Positions 48,964 to 56,831 of a DNA stretch of 64,000 nucleotides are shown one piece after another (position 1 is the stretch's first letter; each line of letters opens with the position of its first letter). The notes beneath the pieces are model-generated. The model was not told the DNA's origin, did no database searches, and worked only from the letters and a program-made list of their open reading frames with translations. Where the stretch lies: NCBI RefSeq assembly GCF_001953865.1, contig NZ_MQUQ01000015.1:418026-482025 (forward strand), given 5' to 3'. The DNA is from Amycolatopsis coloradensis (GTDB lineage Bacteria > Actinomycetota > Actinomycetes > Mycobacteriales > Pseudonocardiaceae). The position numbers were made by a program, and so were the translations under genes.

Positions 48964-50214
48964 GTGCAGCTGGAGGCGGCGTTGCCGGTCGGCGCGGACC
49001 CGCGGCGGCACGCGCGCGCCCTCGCCAAGGTGCACGAAGCCGCCCTCGCCGGCCACACGCTCCCGAGTCACCCGCGCGCGGTCATCGCCGCGTCCTGGCA
49101 GCGCATGCGCGAACTCGGCCTCGACCCGGATCGCGGCGCCCCGGCCCCCGTGCTCGCCCCGGAGCGACTGGAGGCCCGTCGACGCGAGAGCGGCCTCGCC
49201 GCCGTCCTGCCCACGCTGCGTGGCGGCCTGATCAGCCTCGCCGAGCAAGCCGTGCACATCATGGTCGTCGTCGACGCCGAAGGCCGCGTCCTCTGGCGTG
49301 ACGGCAGTACCGCGGTCCGCCGCCGCGCCGACGGGCTCGGGTTCGTCGAAGGCGCCGACTGGCACGAGACCGCCGCGGGCACCAACGCCATCGGAACGGC
49401 GCTGGTCGCCCGGCATCCGGTGCAGGTCTACTCCGCCGAGCACTACGTCCGTAACCAGCACGACTGGACCTGCGCCGCCGCGCCACTGCACGATCCGAGG
49501 GACGGCAGGCTGCTCGGCGTCGTCGACCTGTCCGGTCCGGCCTCGACCGTGCACCCGACGACACTCGCCCTGGTCGACGCGGTCGCGAAACTCGCCGAGG
49601 CGCAGTTGCGCACCACGCACCTCTCCGAGCTGGAACGGCTGCGCGGGCTCGCGTCGCCCTTGCTCGCCAAGGTGAAGGGCCGGGCGGTGATCACTGACCC
49701 GCACGGCTGGATCGCGGCGTCGGCAGGCCTCGTCCCGGTCGGCCGGATCGCGCTGCCGAACGACGCGACCGCCGGCCGGACCTGGCTGCCCACCTACGGG
49801 AACTGCCTGCTGGAGCCGCTGCCCGGCGGCTGGCTCGTCCGGATCGCCGAAGAAGAGGACGCGCCACCGGCCCGCGTCGTGCTCGACCTGCGGTCGTCAC
49901 GGGAGAGCACGCTGCGCGTGTCGGGCGTGGCGGGGACCTGGTCGCATCGGCTGAGCCCGCGGCACGCGGAGATGCTGTACCTCCTCGCGCGCCATCGGGA
50001 AGGAAGGTCGGCGTCGGAACTGTCGCTCGATCTCTTCGGCGACGCGGGCCGGACCGTCACCGTCCGCGCGGAGATGTCCAGGATGCGGCGGCATTTCGGC
50101 GGCATCCTGCTGGCCAGACCGTACCGGTTCGCCGACGACATCGAGGTCGTCGTCGAACGGCCGTCCGAGGGTGAGGTGCTCCCGCACTCCGTCGCACCCG
50201 CCGTCCGCGCCTGA
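48964..50214 (+). CDS. GAF-domain transcriptional regulator (AcoR-like, without AAA+ domain)
   Basis: The protein (416 aa) starts at the GTG at 48964, 8 nt after aaggag. The N-terminal segment 'VIAASWQRMRELGLDPDRGA' and the GAF domain ('HIMVVVDAEGRVLWRDGSTA', 'GTNAIGTALVARHPVQVYSA', 'HYVRNQHDWTCAAAPLHDPR') match the sensor half of AcoR-type activators. The central sigma54 AAA+ domain is missing, as in other actinomycetes. The C-terminus ends with a winged-helix-like segment, 'ELSLDLFGDAGRTVTVRAEM'. It probably regulates the adjacent acoX-like gene. The ligand may be acetoin or a related ketone. Confidence 0.82.
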   Translation: MQLEAALPVGADPRRHARALAKVHEAALAGHTLPSHPRAVIAASWQRMRELGLDPDRGAPAPVLAPERLEARRRESGLAAVLPTLRGGLISLAEQAVHIMVVVDAEGRVLWRDGSTAVRRRADGLGFVEGADWHETAAGTNAIGTALVARHPVQVYSAEHYVRNQHDWTCAAAPLHDPRDGRLLGVVDLSGPASTVHPTTLALVDAVAKLAEAQLRTTHLSELERLRGLASPLLAKVKGRAVITDPHGWIAASAGLVPVGRIALPNDATAGRTWLPTYGNCLLEPLPGGWLVRIAEEEDAPPARVVLDLRSSRESTLRVSGVAGTWSHRLSPRHAEMLYLLARHREGRSASELSLDLFGDAGRTVTVRAEMSRMRRHFGGILLARPYRFADDIEVVVERPSEGEVLPHSVAPAVRA

Positions 50215-50391
50215 CCCCCACCCGCGGCGCACGGGCAGGATCGGTGTGCGTGATCGTGCGGACGCCATGCGCCACGGCCTGGAAAAAGGCCTCTGAGATC
50301 ACGTGCCGATGACACACGCCGGTGTCACTGGCTGCGCGGATCCCGACTCGGATACCTTCTGTGCGGGTAGAGCCAATGGGGAGGATCGGCG

Positions 50392-51795
50392 ATGACGAGC
50401 ACTGTGACCCGGCCGGGGCCGCCGGGGAACCCCGCCGCGCCCGCGCCACCCCCCGCGCCCGAGGGCCGCGGCGGGATCGCCGGACTGCTCGAACTGCCGG
50501 GGAACGGGATCCGCGCTATCGTCCGGTCCGCGGCGACCACCCCGGGCAGACTGTCGGTCATCGCGATCGGGCTCGTCCTGCTGTCGCTGGTCGCGGGCCT
50601 GGTCGGCACGCTGGCCGCGCAGGAAAAGAAGGACACGATCAACGGCCTGATCGACCACCGCGAGCCCCTCGCCGCCGCCGCGCAGCAGGTCTACCGCGCG
50701 CTTTCGGACGCCGACGCGACCGCGGCCAGTTCGTTCCTCTCGATCGGCACCGAGCCGCTCCCGATGCGCGAGCGATACGAACGCGACATCGCGGAGGCCG
50801 GTGCGGCGCTGGCGAAGGCGGCGTCGGACTCTTCGGGCGTCGACGAAGCGGCCGAGCAGATCAACACCCTCGGCCGCGAGATCCCCGTCTACACAGGACT
50901 GATCGAGACCGCGCGCACCTACAACCGGCAGGGATATCCCGTCGGTGCCTCGTATCTGCGTGAGGCCTCCGAGCTGATGCGGGCGAAAATCCTTCCGGCG
51001 GCACAGGATCTGTACCGCATCGACACCGACCGGCTCGCCACCGAACAGGACGACGCGACCGGATTCCCTTGGCTGGCAACGACTTTGCTGCTCGCCCTGC
51101 TCGCGGCGCTGATCGTCACGCAGGTGCACTTGACCCGGAAGACGAACCGGCTGCTGAACGTCGGGCTCGTCGTCGCGTCCGTGTCGGTGGTGGTCGCCCT
51201 GCTTTGGGGCGCGGTGGCCCTGATCGTGCAGAGCAGTCTCGTCGGCAGCGGCGAGGAAGACGGCTCGCACCAGGTGGACGTCCTCGTGCGCGCCCGGATC
51301 GCGGCGTTGCAGGCACGGGCCGACGAAACGCTGACCCTCGTCGCCCGCGGCGACGGAGCGGCGTACGAAAAGGACTTCCGTGATCTCGCCGCGCAACTCG
51401 GCGGGACCGACGGCCAGGGTGGCCTGCTGGGCGAGGCCCGCGGTCTCGCGGCGGGCGGCGGGGCCGCGGGCAAGGTGGACGAGGCGATCCAGGCCGCGTC
51501 GGCGTGGTTCAAGGCGCACGGCGAAGTGCGGCGCCAGGACGACGACGGCAGTTACCAGGACGCCGTCGACACGGCGATCCGCGACGACAAGAAGGACGGT
51601 GCCGCCGGGGCGTTCCTGCGGCTCGACACCAGCCTGGTGGCCGCGATCAACGTGGGACGGCAGGAGTTCCTCGACGACACCCGCGGCGCCGATCGCCTGC
51701 TGACCCTGCTCGCGCCGGGGATCGCGGTGCTGGCGCTGATCGCGGCGGCGGGGGCCGCGTTGGGAATCCGTGAACGGCTGAGGGAGTACCGGTGA
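50392..51795 (+). CDS. glnX: GlnX-like membrane protein (PknG signalling partner)
   Basis: The protein (467 aa) has a Pro-rich N-terminus, then membrane segments near 55-75, 225-245, 255-280 and 440-460, and two predicted extracytoplasmic helical regions in between. By order and type it corresponds to mycobacterial GlnX (Rv0412c), which transmits the amino-acid signal from GlnH across the membrane to PknG. The next gene, a GlnH-like lipoprotein, overlaps its stop (GTGA), consistent with the mycobacterial operon. The name follows this synteny, and sequence similarity could not be tested here. Confidence 0.75.
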   Translation: MTSTVTRPGPPGNPAAPAPPPAPEGRGGIAGLLELPGNGIRAIVRSAATTPGRLSVIAIGLVLLSLVAGLVGTLAAQEKKDTINGLIDHREPLAAAAQQVYRALSDADATAASSFLSIGTEPLPMRERYERDIAEAGAALAKAASDSSGVDEAAEQINTLGREIPVYTGLIETARTYNRQGYPVGASYLREASELMRAKILPAAQDLYRIDTDRLATEQDDATGFPWLATTLLLALLAALIVTQVHLTRKTNRLLNVGLVVASVSVVVALLWGAVALIVQSSLVGSGEEDGSHQVDVLVRARIAALQARADETLTLVARGDGAAYEKDFRDLAAQLGGTDGQGGLLGEARGLAAGGGAAGKVDEAIQAASAWFKAHGEVRRQDDDGSYQDAVDTAIRDDKKDGAAGAFLRLDTSLVAAINVGRQEFLDDTRGADRLLTLLAPGIAVLALIAAAGAALGIRERLREYR

Positions 51796-52760
51796 TACGG
51801 AACGGTCTGCGAGGGGCCGTGCTCGGCGCCGTCTTGGTGCTGGCGACGGCCTGCGGGAGCGCGGGGGCGCCGGTCGACCCGGCGCCGGTGGGCGACGTCG
51901 CCCCGCCTCAGCCCGCGAACGTCGGCGGGGCCGACAACGCAGGCGGTGGCGGAACGACCGACACGAGCTGCAACCCGCTGGCGAGCCTGCGGCCGACCAG
52001 CGGCACGTCGATCACCAGCGGCTCGACGATGGCGAAGATCAAGGAGAACGGCAAACTGATCGCCGGCGTCGACCAGACGACGTTCCTCTTCGGTTTCCGC
52101 AATCCCACGTCGGGCCAGCTCGAAGGCTTCGACATCGACATGGTGAACGAGATCGCTAAGGCGATCTTCGGCAGCGCGGAGGGCCGCGTGCAGTTCCGGG
52201 CGATCCCGTCGAAACTGCGGGAAGAAGTGCTGGAGAAGAAGCAGGTCGACATCGTGGTGCGGACCTACAGCATCACCTGTAGCCGACTGAAGAAGGTCAA
52301 CTTCTCGACGTCGTATTACCAGGCTGGGCAACGGATCCTGGTCGAATCCGGCTCGAAGGTCGCCCAGCTCTCGGATCTCGCCGGGCGTCGGGTGTGCGCG
52401 ACCAAGACGTCGACTTCGCTGACGAAGATCGCGGCGGATCCCTCGAAGCCGGTGCCGGTCTCGGTGGACAACTGGTCGGACTGCCTGGTGATGCTGCAGC
52501 AGAAGCAGGTCGAGGCCGTGTCGACGGACGACGTCATCCTCGCCGGGATGCTCGCGCAGGACCCGACGTTGAAAATCGTGGGGGACCGGTTCACCGAGGA
52601 GAACTACGGCATCGGTGTCCCGAAGGAGAACGAGGACATGGTGCGGTACGTGAACGCTGTGCTGGAAACCGTGCGCGGTGGCGCGTGGCAGGCGAGTTAC
52701 GCGAAGTGGATCGGGAACAAGCTCGAAGGCGGAACGCCGCCTCAGCCGCAGTACAAGTGA
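51792..52760 (+). CDS. glnH: GlnH-like amino-acid-binding lipoprotein
   Basis: The protein (322 aa) starts at the GTG overlapping the glnX stop. A lipobox, 'VLATACGS', lies near residue 22. The periplasmic SBP_bac_3 fold follows, with 'GKLIAGVDQTTFLFGFRNP', 'LEGFDIDMVNEIAKAIFG' and 'VDIVVRTYSITCSRLKKVNF'. In mycobacteria GlnH binds Asp/Glu/Asn and signals through GlnX to PknG. The ligand pocket is not resolvable here. It is followed by a perfect 13-bp hairpin terminator, so unlike in mycobacteria the downstream pknG is not in the same transcript. Confidence 0.85.
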   Translation: MIRNGLRGAVLGAVLVLATACGSAGAPVDPAPVGDVAPPQPANVGGADNAGGGGTTDTSCNPLASLRPTSGTSITSGSTMAKIKENGKLIAGVDQTTFLFGFRNPTSGQLEGFDIDMVNEIAKAIFGSAEGRVQFRAIPSKLREEVLEKKQVDIVVRTYSITCSRLKKVNFSTSYYQAGQRILVESGSKVAQLSDLAGRRVCATKTSTSLTKIAADPSKPVPVSVDNWSDCLVMLQQKQVEAVSTDDVILAGMLAQDPTLKIVGDRFTEENYGIGVPKENEDMVRYVNAVLETVRGGAWQASYAKWIGNKLEGGTPPQPQYK

Positions 52761-52763
52761 GAA

Positions 52764-52795
52764 CGGGCCGTTCGGGATCGCTCCCGAACGGCCCG
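52764..52795. terminator. perfect hairpin between glnH and the PPE-like gene
   Basis: A 14-bp perfect stem (52764-52777 with 52782-52795) has a 4-nt loop and lies between two convergent genes, so it probably terminates both. Confidence 0.75.
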
Positions 52796-52803
52796 CCATC
52801 GCT

Positions 52804-54312
52804 TCAGGGGGACTTCTCGCCGATCACCGGCGGCACCGGCTTCATGTCGCCGTCGTAGCCGCCGAACAAGACGTCGGCGTCTTCTTCCTGCAGGTAGTCC
52901 GGGGCCTTCTTTTCCTTGTCCTCTTCCTTCTGCCCCCTGCCGCCCGGGGCACCGGCACCCATCGCGCCCGGCCCACCGCTCTTGCCCGCCGCGGCCGCGC
53001 CACCCCGGGTGATGCGCTCCTCGGGCAGCTTGCCCGACCCGGACCCGCCACCCTTGCCTGCCAGCTTTTCGGCGTCACCGGCCGAAACCTTGCCACCCGC
53101 GAGCCGCTCGGCGACGTTGCCCGACCCACCGTTACGCCCGAACCCACCGCTCCCGCCGCCGGTCAACCGGCCGGCCGCGCTCCCGCCAGGCCCGCTCGGC
53201 GTCCGCCCGGGCTTGCCGCGATACTGCTCGCTCCCCAGCCGCCCGAGACCGGTGGGCCCCGGGCCGTTCATGGCCGCCAGCCCCGGATTCGGTCCGGGCC
53301 GGAACGACCCCGGTGGCCCGCTGAGCGACTGCCCTGGCCCCGGGACCCCGGTGTGCCCGCCGCCCGTGGTGATCCCCGGCCCTGGTCCAGACCCCGGCAC
53401 AGGCCCCGGTCCTGGGCCTGGACCACCCGAGTAACCCGGCCCGGACCCGGGACCGCTGCCGGGCCCAGATCCCGGCCCGCCACTGAACCCCTGGACCTCA
53501 CTACCCCCGGAGAACCCGGACGCCGTCGTCGAATCGCCCATTTCCGGCGGCGGGGCGAAGGTAGGCTGCTGGGAATTGACGTCGAAGAGCGACTGGTCGT
53601 AGGTGTGCATCACCTGCGCGGCCTGCTGATGCGCCTGGAACGACTGCTCCTGCTTGGCCGAGATGTTGCCGACCGTCTCCACCGCGCCCGCGAAGTTCCC
53701 CGACGAGAACTGCTGGATGGCGTTCTTGTACTCGGCGTTGCGATCGAAGGGAACCTCTTCGGGCATGGAGTTCTTCGCGGTGGTGGCCGCGGCGGCCGAC
53801 TGGGAGAACCGGTTGGACGCGAGATAGGCGCCGTCGCCCGCGGTGTCGGCCCATTTGCCCAAGCTCTTGAAGAACCCGTGCGCGGCCTCCGCGGACGGCC
53901 CCTGCCAGTGGGCGCCCTCCTTGTTGGCGGCGGAGGAGAGGGCGTTGCTGAAAGTGTTCAGCGCGTTGCCCTGGTTGTTCCAGATCTCACCCTTTTGGTC
54001 GATCTTCTCCGCGGAGAGGTTGTTGTTGACCATGCCGATCAGGTCGCCGTGCGAGTTGCCTTCGTACCGCTGACCCGACGGCCCGAGCCCGCCCCGGAAC
54101 TGCTGGCCCTGGGTGAGCGCCGCGGCCTGCTCGCCGGAGTACTCGCCTGCCTTCTGCTCCGCCGTCAGCCGCGCGGTGAGTTCGTTGCCGCCGGGACCCC
54201 GATTGGTCTCTTCGTAGGTCTCCGCGTAGCGCTTGCCCTCGTACGTGCGGTGGGCCTTGCCGTCGGCGCTCAGCACTGACTCGAAGTTGTCCTGACCGGC
54301 GTTCTCCGCCAT
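52804..54312 (-). CDS. PPE-like, WXG-containing T7SS substrate with Gly/Pro-rich tail
   Basis: The protein (502 aa) has an N-terminal helical part (about 95-235) with 'NKEGAHWQGPSAEAAHGFF' (W-Q-G turn) and heptads typical of PPE/ESX partner proteins. A very long Gly/Pro/Ser-rich linker (about 270-470) follows, then a short conserved C-terminus, 'DYLQEEDADVLFGGYDGDM', ending PPVIGEKSP. This C-terminus is typical of PPE-domain proteins of Pseudonocardiaceae. It ends the five-gene minus-strand T7SS module with EspG, suggesting EspG is its chaperone. Confidence 0.8.
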   Translation of the reverse strand: MAENAGQDNFESVLSADGKAHRTYEGKRYAETYEETNRGPGGNELTARLTAEQKAGEYSGEQAAALTQGQQFRGGLGPSGQRYEGNSHGDLIGMVNNNLSAEKIDQKGEIWNNQGNALNTFSNALSSAANKEGAHWQGPSAEAAHGFFKSLGKWADTAGDGAYLASNRFSQSAAAATTAKNSMPEEVPFDRNAEYKNAIQQFSSGNFAGAVETVGNISAKQEQSFQAHQQAAQVMHTYDQSLFDVNSQQPTFAPPPEMGDSTTASGFSGGSEVQGFSGGPGSGPGSGPGSGPGYSGGPGPGPGPVPGSGPGPGITTGGGHTGVPGPGQSLSGPPGSFRPGPNPGLAAMNGPGPTGLGRLGSEQYRGKPGRTPSGPGGSAAGRLTGGGSGGFGRNGGSGNVAERLAGGKVSAGDAEKLAGKGGGSGSGKLPEERITRGGAAAAGKSGGPGAMGAGAPGGRGQKEEDKEKKAPDYLQEEDADVLFGGYDGDMKPVPPVIGEKSP

Positions 54313-54333
54313 GATCCCCTCCCCGGAGCTGGT

Positions 54334-54867
54334 TCAGTTCCCTCTTGGCAGTTTGGGTGCGGCAGCCTCCGCGACGACCATCCCGTCGGCGCAGGCTTGT
54401 TCGTTCTTCGTCTCGCGACCGACCTGGATAGGGTTCTTTGTTCCCTGTGACGTCTCAAGCTTGTCGATCCCCTCTTTGTCCACGAAGTAGAGGGAAACGT
54501 TGCCATAACGTGCTTTCTTTGCGCGGCAGCCGTTGTCGCTTTCCAGCGTTTCGGGCTTGTGTTCTTCGTATCCCCCTGACGACGTGACCTCTCGAAGTAT
54601 TTCGCATGAGTCCAAACCGGCGAAGATGTCCTGGTTTCCGGAATTCGACGAGGCGGCTTGCGGAGGGCTGCCAAGTGCCTGCGTGGGTGTTCCTGGCTTC
54701 TCGATCGAGCAGGACGCCGTCGAAGACAGGGCAGCGAAGGCGGCGGTGGCGGCCATATGCCCTACTCGACCCCGTGGTGGGCCGCCAAATCGCGCTGCTG
54801 GTTGCCTCTGCGATCGCCCTTCGGGCGTGTCGCGAGTTCTCCGCCAGGACACTCTCCTTGACTTCAC
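54334..54867 (-). CDS. DUF3558 lipoprotein (second tandem copy)
   Basis: The protein (about 177 aa) starts at a GTG one base after the upstream paralogue's stop, with the ribosome-binding site (aaggagg) inside that gene's end, so translation is coupled. A DUF3558 core with 'DSCEILREVTSSGGYEEHKP' and 'ETLESDNGCRAKKARYGNVS' is intact. The N-terminal region is odd. About 37 hydrophilic residues precede the short hydrophobic stretch and lipobox 'ALSSTASC', or the start is the ATG at 54756. The signal peptide may be partly degraded. Confidence 0.75.
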   Translation of the reverse strand: MKSRRVSWRRTRDTPEGRSQRQPAARFGGPPRGRVGHMAATAAFAALSSTASCSIEKPGTPTQALGSPPQAASSNSGNQDIFAGLDSCEILREVTSSGGYEEHKPETLESDNGCRAKKARYGNVSLYFVDKEGIDKLETSQGTKNPIQVGRETKNEQACADGMVVAEAAAPKLPRGN

Positions 54868-54868
54868 C

Positions 54869-55423
54869 TCAGCCTCCTTGTGGAAGCTGAGGGACGACCG
54901 CTTCGGCAATCGTTTTGGCTTCTGTGCAGGCTTCTACGGTGGAGCCGGTGGAAAGGGTCAGGTTCACCGTTGCTCGTGACGTGTCTGTCACGGCCAAGCC
55001 GATGAAGCAACTTCCTTCGCCGCCCACCGAAGCGACTTCGACTGCCTTTCGGCCGCCTATCTCGGTCGGGGCGATAGTTCCTCGCCCCGGTTTGATGCCC
55101 TCGATTCCAGCCTCTTTTACCAGGTAGAGTGCGATATTTCCGTGACTTCGCTTCTCTGCTCGGCAGCCGTTGTCGCTCTCGAGCGTCTCAGGTGTAGGGG
55201 CTTCATAGCCCATCGGCTGTGTGATCGGATTCAGGATCTCGCACGAGACGAGGTCGCCGAAGACGCCTTGCGCGTCCGATGACGTCGACGGTCCACTTTT
55301 CGAGGTTGACGAGCCCGCTGCCGGGATCGCGGTTCCGTTGTTGTCGGGAGAGCATGAACTGATCGAAACGGCGGCGAGGACCGTCGATGCGGTGATGAGG
55401 AGCAGCTTTGGGGCTGATGGCAT
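54869..55423 (-). CDS. DUF3558 lipoprotein (first tandem copy)
   Basis: The protein (184 aa) has a good lipoprotein signal (MPSAPKLLLITASTVLAAVS and lipobox SISSC). The DUF3558 domain contains 'GDLVSCEILNPITQPMGYEA' and 'PTPETLESDNGCRAEKRSHG', and later 'GEGSCFIGLAVTDTS'. Four Cys beyond the lipobox may make two disulfides. It sits 11 bp downstream of the small helical protein gene in the T7SS module and is nearly adjacent to its paralogue. DUF3558 lipoproteins are typical of T7SS-related loci in Pseudonocardiaceae. Confidence 0.88.
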   Translation of the reverse strand: MPSAPKLLLITASTVLAAVSISSCSPDNNGTAIPAAGSSTSKSGPSTSSDAQGVFGDLVSCEILNPITQPMGYEAPTPETLESDNGCRAEKRSHGNIALYLVKEAGIEGIKPGRGTIAPTEIGGRKAVEVASVGGEGSCFIGLAVTDTSRATVNLTLSTGSTVEACTEAKTIAEAVVPQLPQGG

Positions 55424-55434
55424 TCGTGGCCTCG

Positions 55435-55851
55435 TCAGTCGTGGTGAATTTTCAGCAGTGTTTCTTTGTTCTGGTCGTCAGAGTTCTTGTAGTTGGTCAT
55501 CGCGGTATTGATCGCGTCCAACGCCCTGGTGACGACCTCGCGTAGTGCGTCAAGTTGTGTCAGGGCGGATTGCTCGTCGCCCTCCGCGACCAGCGCGGCG
55601 TGCTTGCCTACGTCCAACGCGTAGGGACTGGTGCCGAGTTCGGGCGCCTGGGCCAACTGAATGAACATGTTGTTGTTCTTGCCCCAGTTGTCTGCGTACT
55701 CCTGAAGCGCGGCCTTGTACGCGTTGCCCATCTCCTCGCTGACCGCGAAGCGCCCCTCCTTCGCCGCCGTCACCATCGCGTCGGCCTGCGCCGAGAAATC
55801 GCCCAGTATCTGCGAGAAGTTGCCCGGCGGTCCGCCGGTGCCGTCAGTCAT
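55435..55851 (-). CDS. small helical T7SS-associated protein
   Basis: The protein (138 aa) starts at an ATG after ggggagag. It is entirely helical and acidic, with 'EYADNWGKNNNMFIQLAQAP' in place of a strict WXG, and C-terminal 'VTRALDAINTAMTNYKNSDD'. It has no signal peptide. Position between espG and DUF3558 genes, size and helicity suggest an Esx-like or PE-like partner of the PPE-like protein. No family can be named firmly. Confidence 0.65.
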   Translation of the reverse strand: MTDGTGGPPGNFSQILGDFSAQADAMVTAAKEGRFAVSEEMGNAYKAALQEYADNWGKNNNMFIQLAQAPELGTSPYALDVGKHAALVAEGDEQSALTQLDALREVVTRALDAINTAMTNYKNSDDQNKETLLKIHHD

Positions 55852-55945
55852 GGTCTCTCCCCTGTACCAAGTCCCGGTCACTCGTCGCGTTCGTCAGATC
55901 ACGATATCAGCGGAAACGGCCTCGGCGGCCGGCTTCCGGCAAGGA

Positions 55946-56698
55946 TCACGCGCTGCCGACGCGGGCGGCTTCGACCAGGTCGTGGATCCATCGTGCCAGG
56001 TGGGAGCCGTTCGTCGGGGTGAACGTGCGCCGGACTTCGCCGTCGGGGAAGCGGTCGGTGGTGAGCATGAAACGGCCCTGGACGCTGTCGAACCACTGGA
56101 CGCTCTTCTGCTGCGGTTTACCCCGGTCGTCGCGCAGAGTGATGCTGACCGTGCCGAGTCGTGCGAGCGGGTGTTCGAAGAACCGGCTCGCGGCGCCAAG
56201 GCGGAGGTTGCCAGGGTCCTTGTCGAATGGGTCGTCCGGTCGCTTGGACGGGGGAAGGGTGCTGGATGTCGTCACCCGTCCGGGGAACGGCGGCAGTGAC
56301 GGCAAGTTGCCGAGAAGGGCAGCGGTGACCTGTTCGGGGTAAACCGACTCGAAGAGGATGTCGAATCCGCGCTGCTGGCTCACGACGCCCAAGTGGCGGT
56401 CCCAGCACCCCCGATAGAGGTATTCGGCGTTCTGCTCGACTTCGTGCGCCTCCATGGTGACGATGAAGTCTCCCGTGCTCCAGAGCCGGAGTGCCTTTTC
56501 GTAGTCGCGCAGGAGTTCGCGGCCGCGGGCGAAGCCTCGGTCGGCCAGGTCGGCCCAGACTTCTTCGCAATGCCGCTCGCGTTCGGTGATGGTGGTACCG
56601 ACGGTCGGGATTTCGAAAGGCAGCACGAATCTGCCGAGCCCGAGTTCTTCGAGTACGACGTCGAGCTGGGTCATCGACATCGAAAATGACGCAGGCAC
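55946..56698 (-). CDS. EspG-family ESX secretion-associated chaperone
   Basis: The protein (250 aa) follows the EspG pattern: 'MTQLDVVLEELGLGRFVLPF' at the start (after a GTG preceded by ggaggaccg), 'FDILFESVYPEQVTAALLGN' in the middle and C-terminal 'FTPTNGSHLARWIHDLVEAA'. EspG proteins are cytosolic chaperones binding the tip of PPE proteins for delivery to the T7SS translocon. It is the first gene of the minus-strand module and is divergent from pknG. No EccA-E core genes are near. Confidence 0.87.
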   Translation of the reverse strand: MPASFSMSMTQLDVVLEELGLGRFVLPFEIPTVGTTITERERHCEEVWADLADRGFARGRELLRDYEKALRLWSTGDFIVTMEAHEVEQNAEYLYRGCWDRHLGVVSQQRGFDILFESVYPEQVTAALLGNLPSLPPFPGRVTTSSTLPPSKRPDDPFDKDPGNLRLGAASRFFEHPLARLGTVSITLRDDRGKPQQKSVQWFDSVQGRFMLTTDRFPDGEVRRTFTPTNGSHLARWIHDLVEAARVGSA

Positions 56699-56831
56699 CG
56701 GTCCTCCCCCTCATCACCTGCTGAATCGGTTCTCTCTCGCACCGTAGCGGGTTCGACCCGGCGCGGGCATGCCCTGTGCTCCCAGGCCTAGACTGGGCCC
56801 GACGTCGTCGCGGGGATTTCGGGAGGTACCA

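Noticed and set aside
54534..54979. Plus-strand frame opposite the DUF3558 genes
   Set aside because: It overlaps two recognisable, translationally coupled lipoprotein genes and has no family resemblance.
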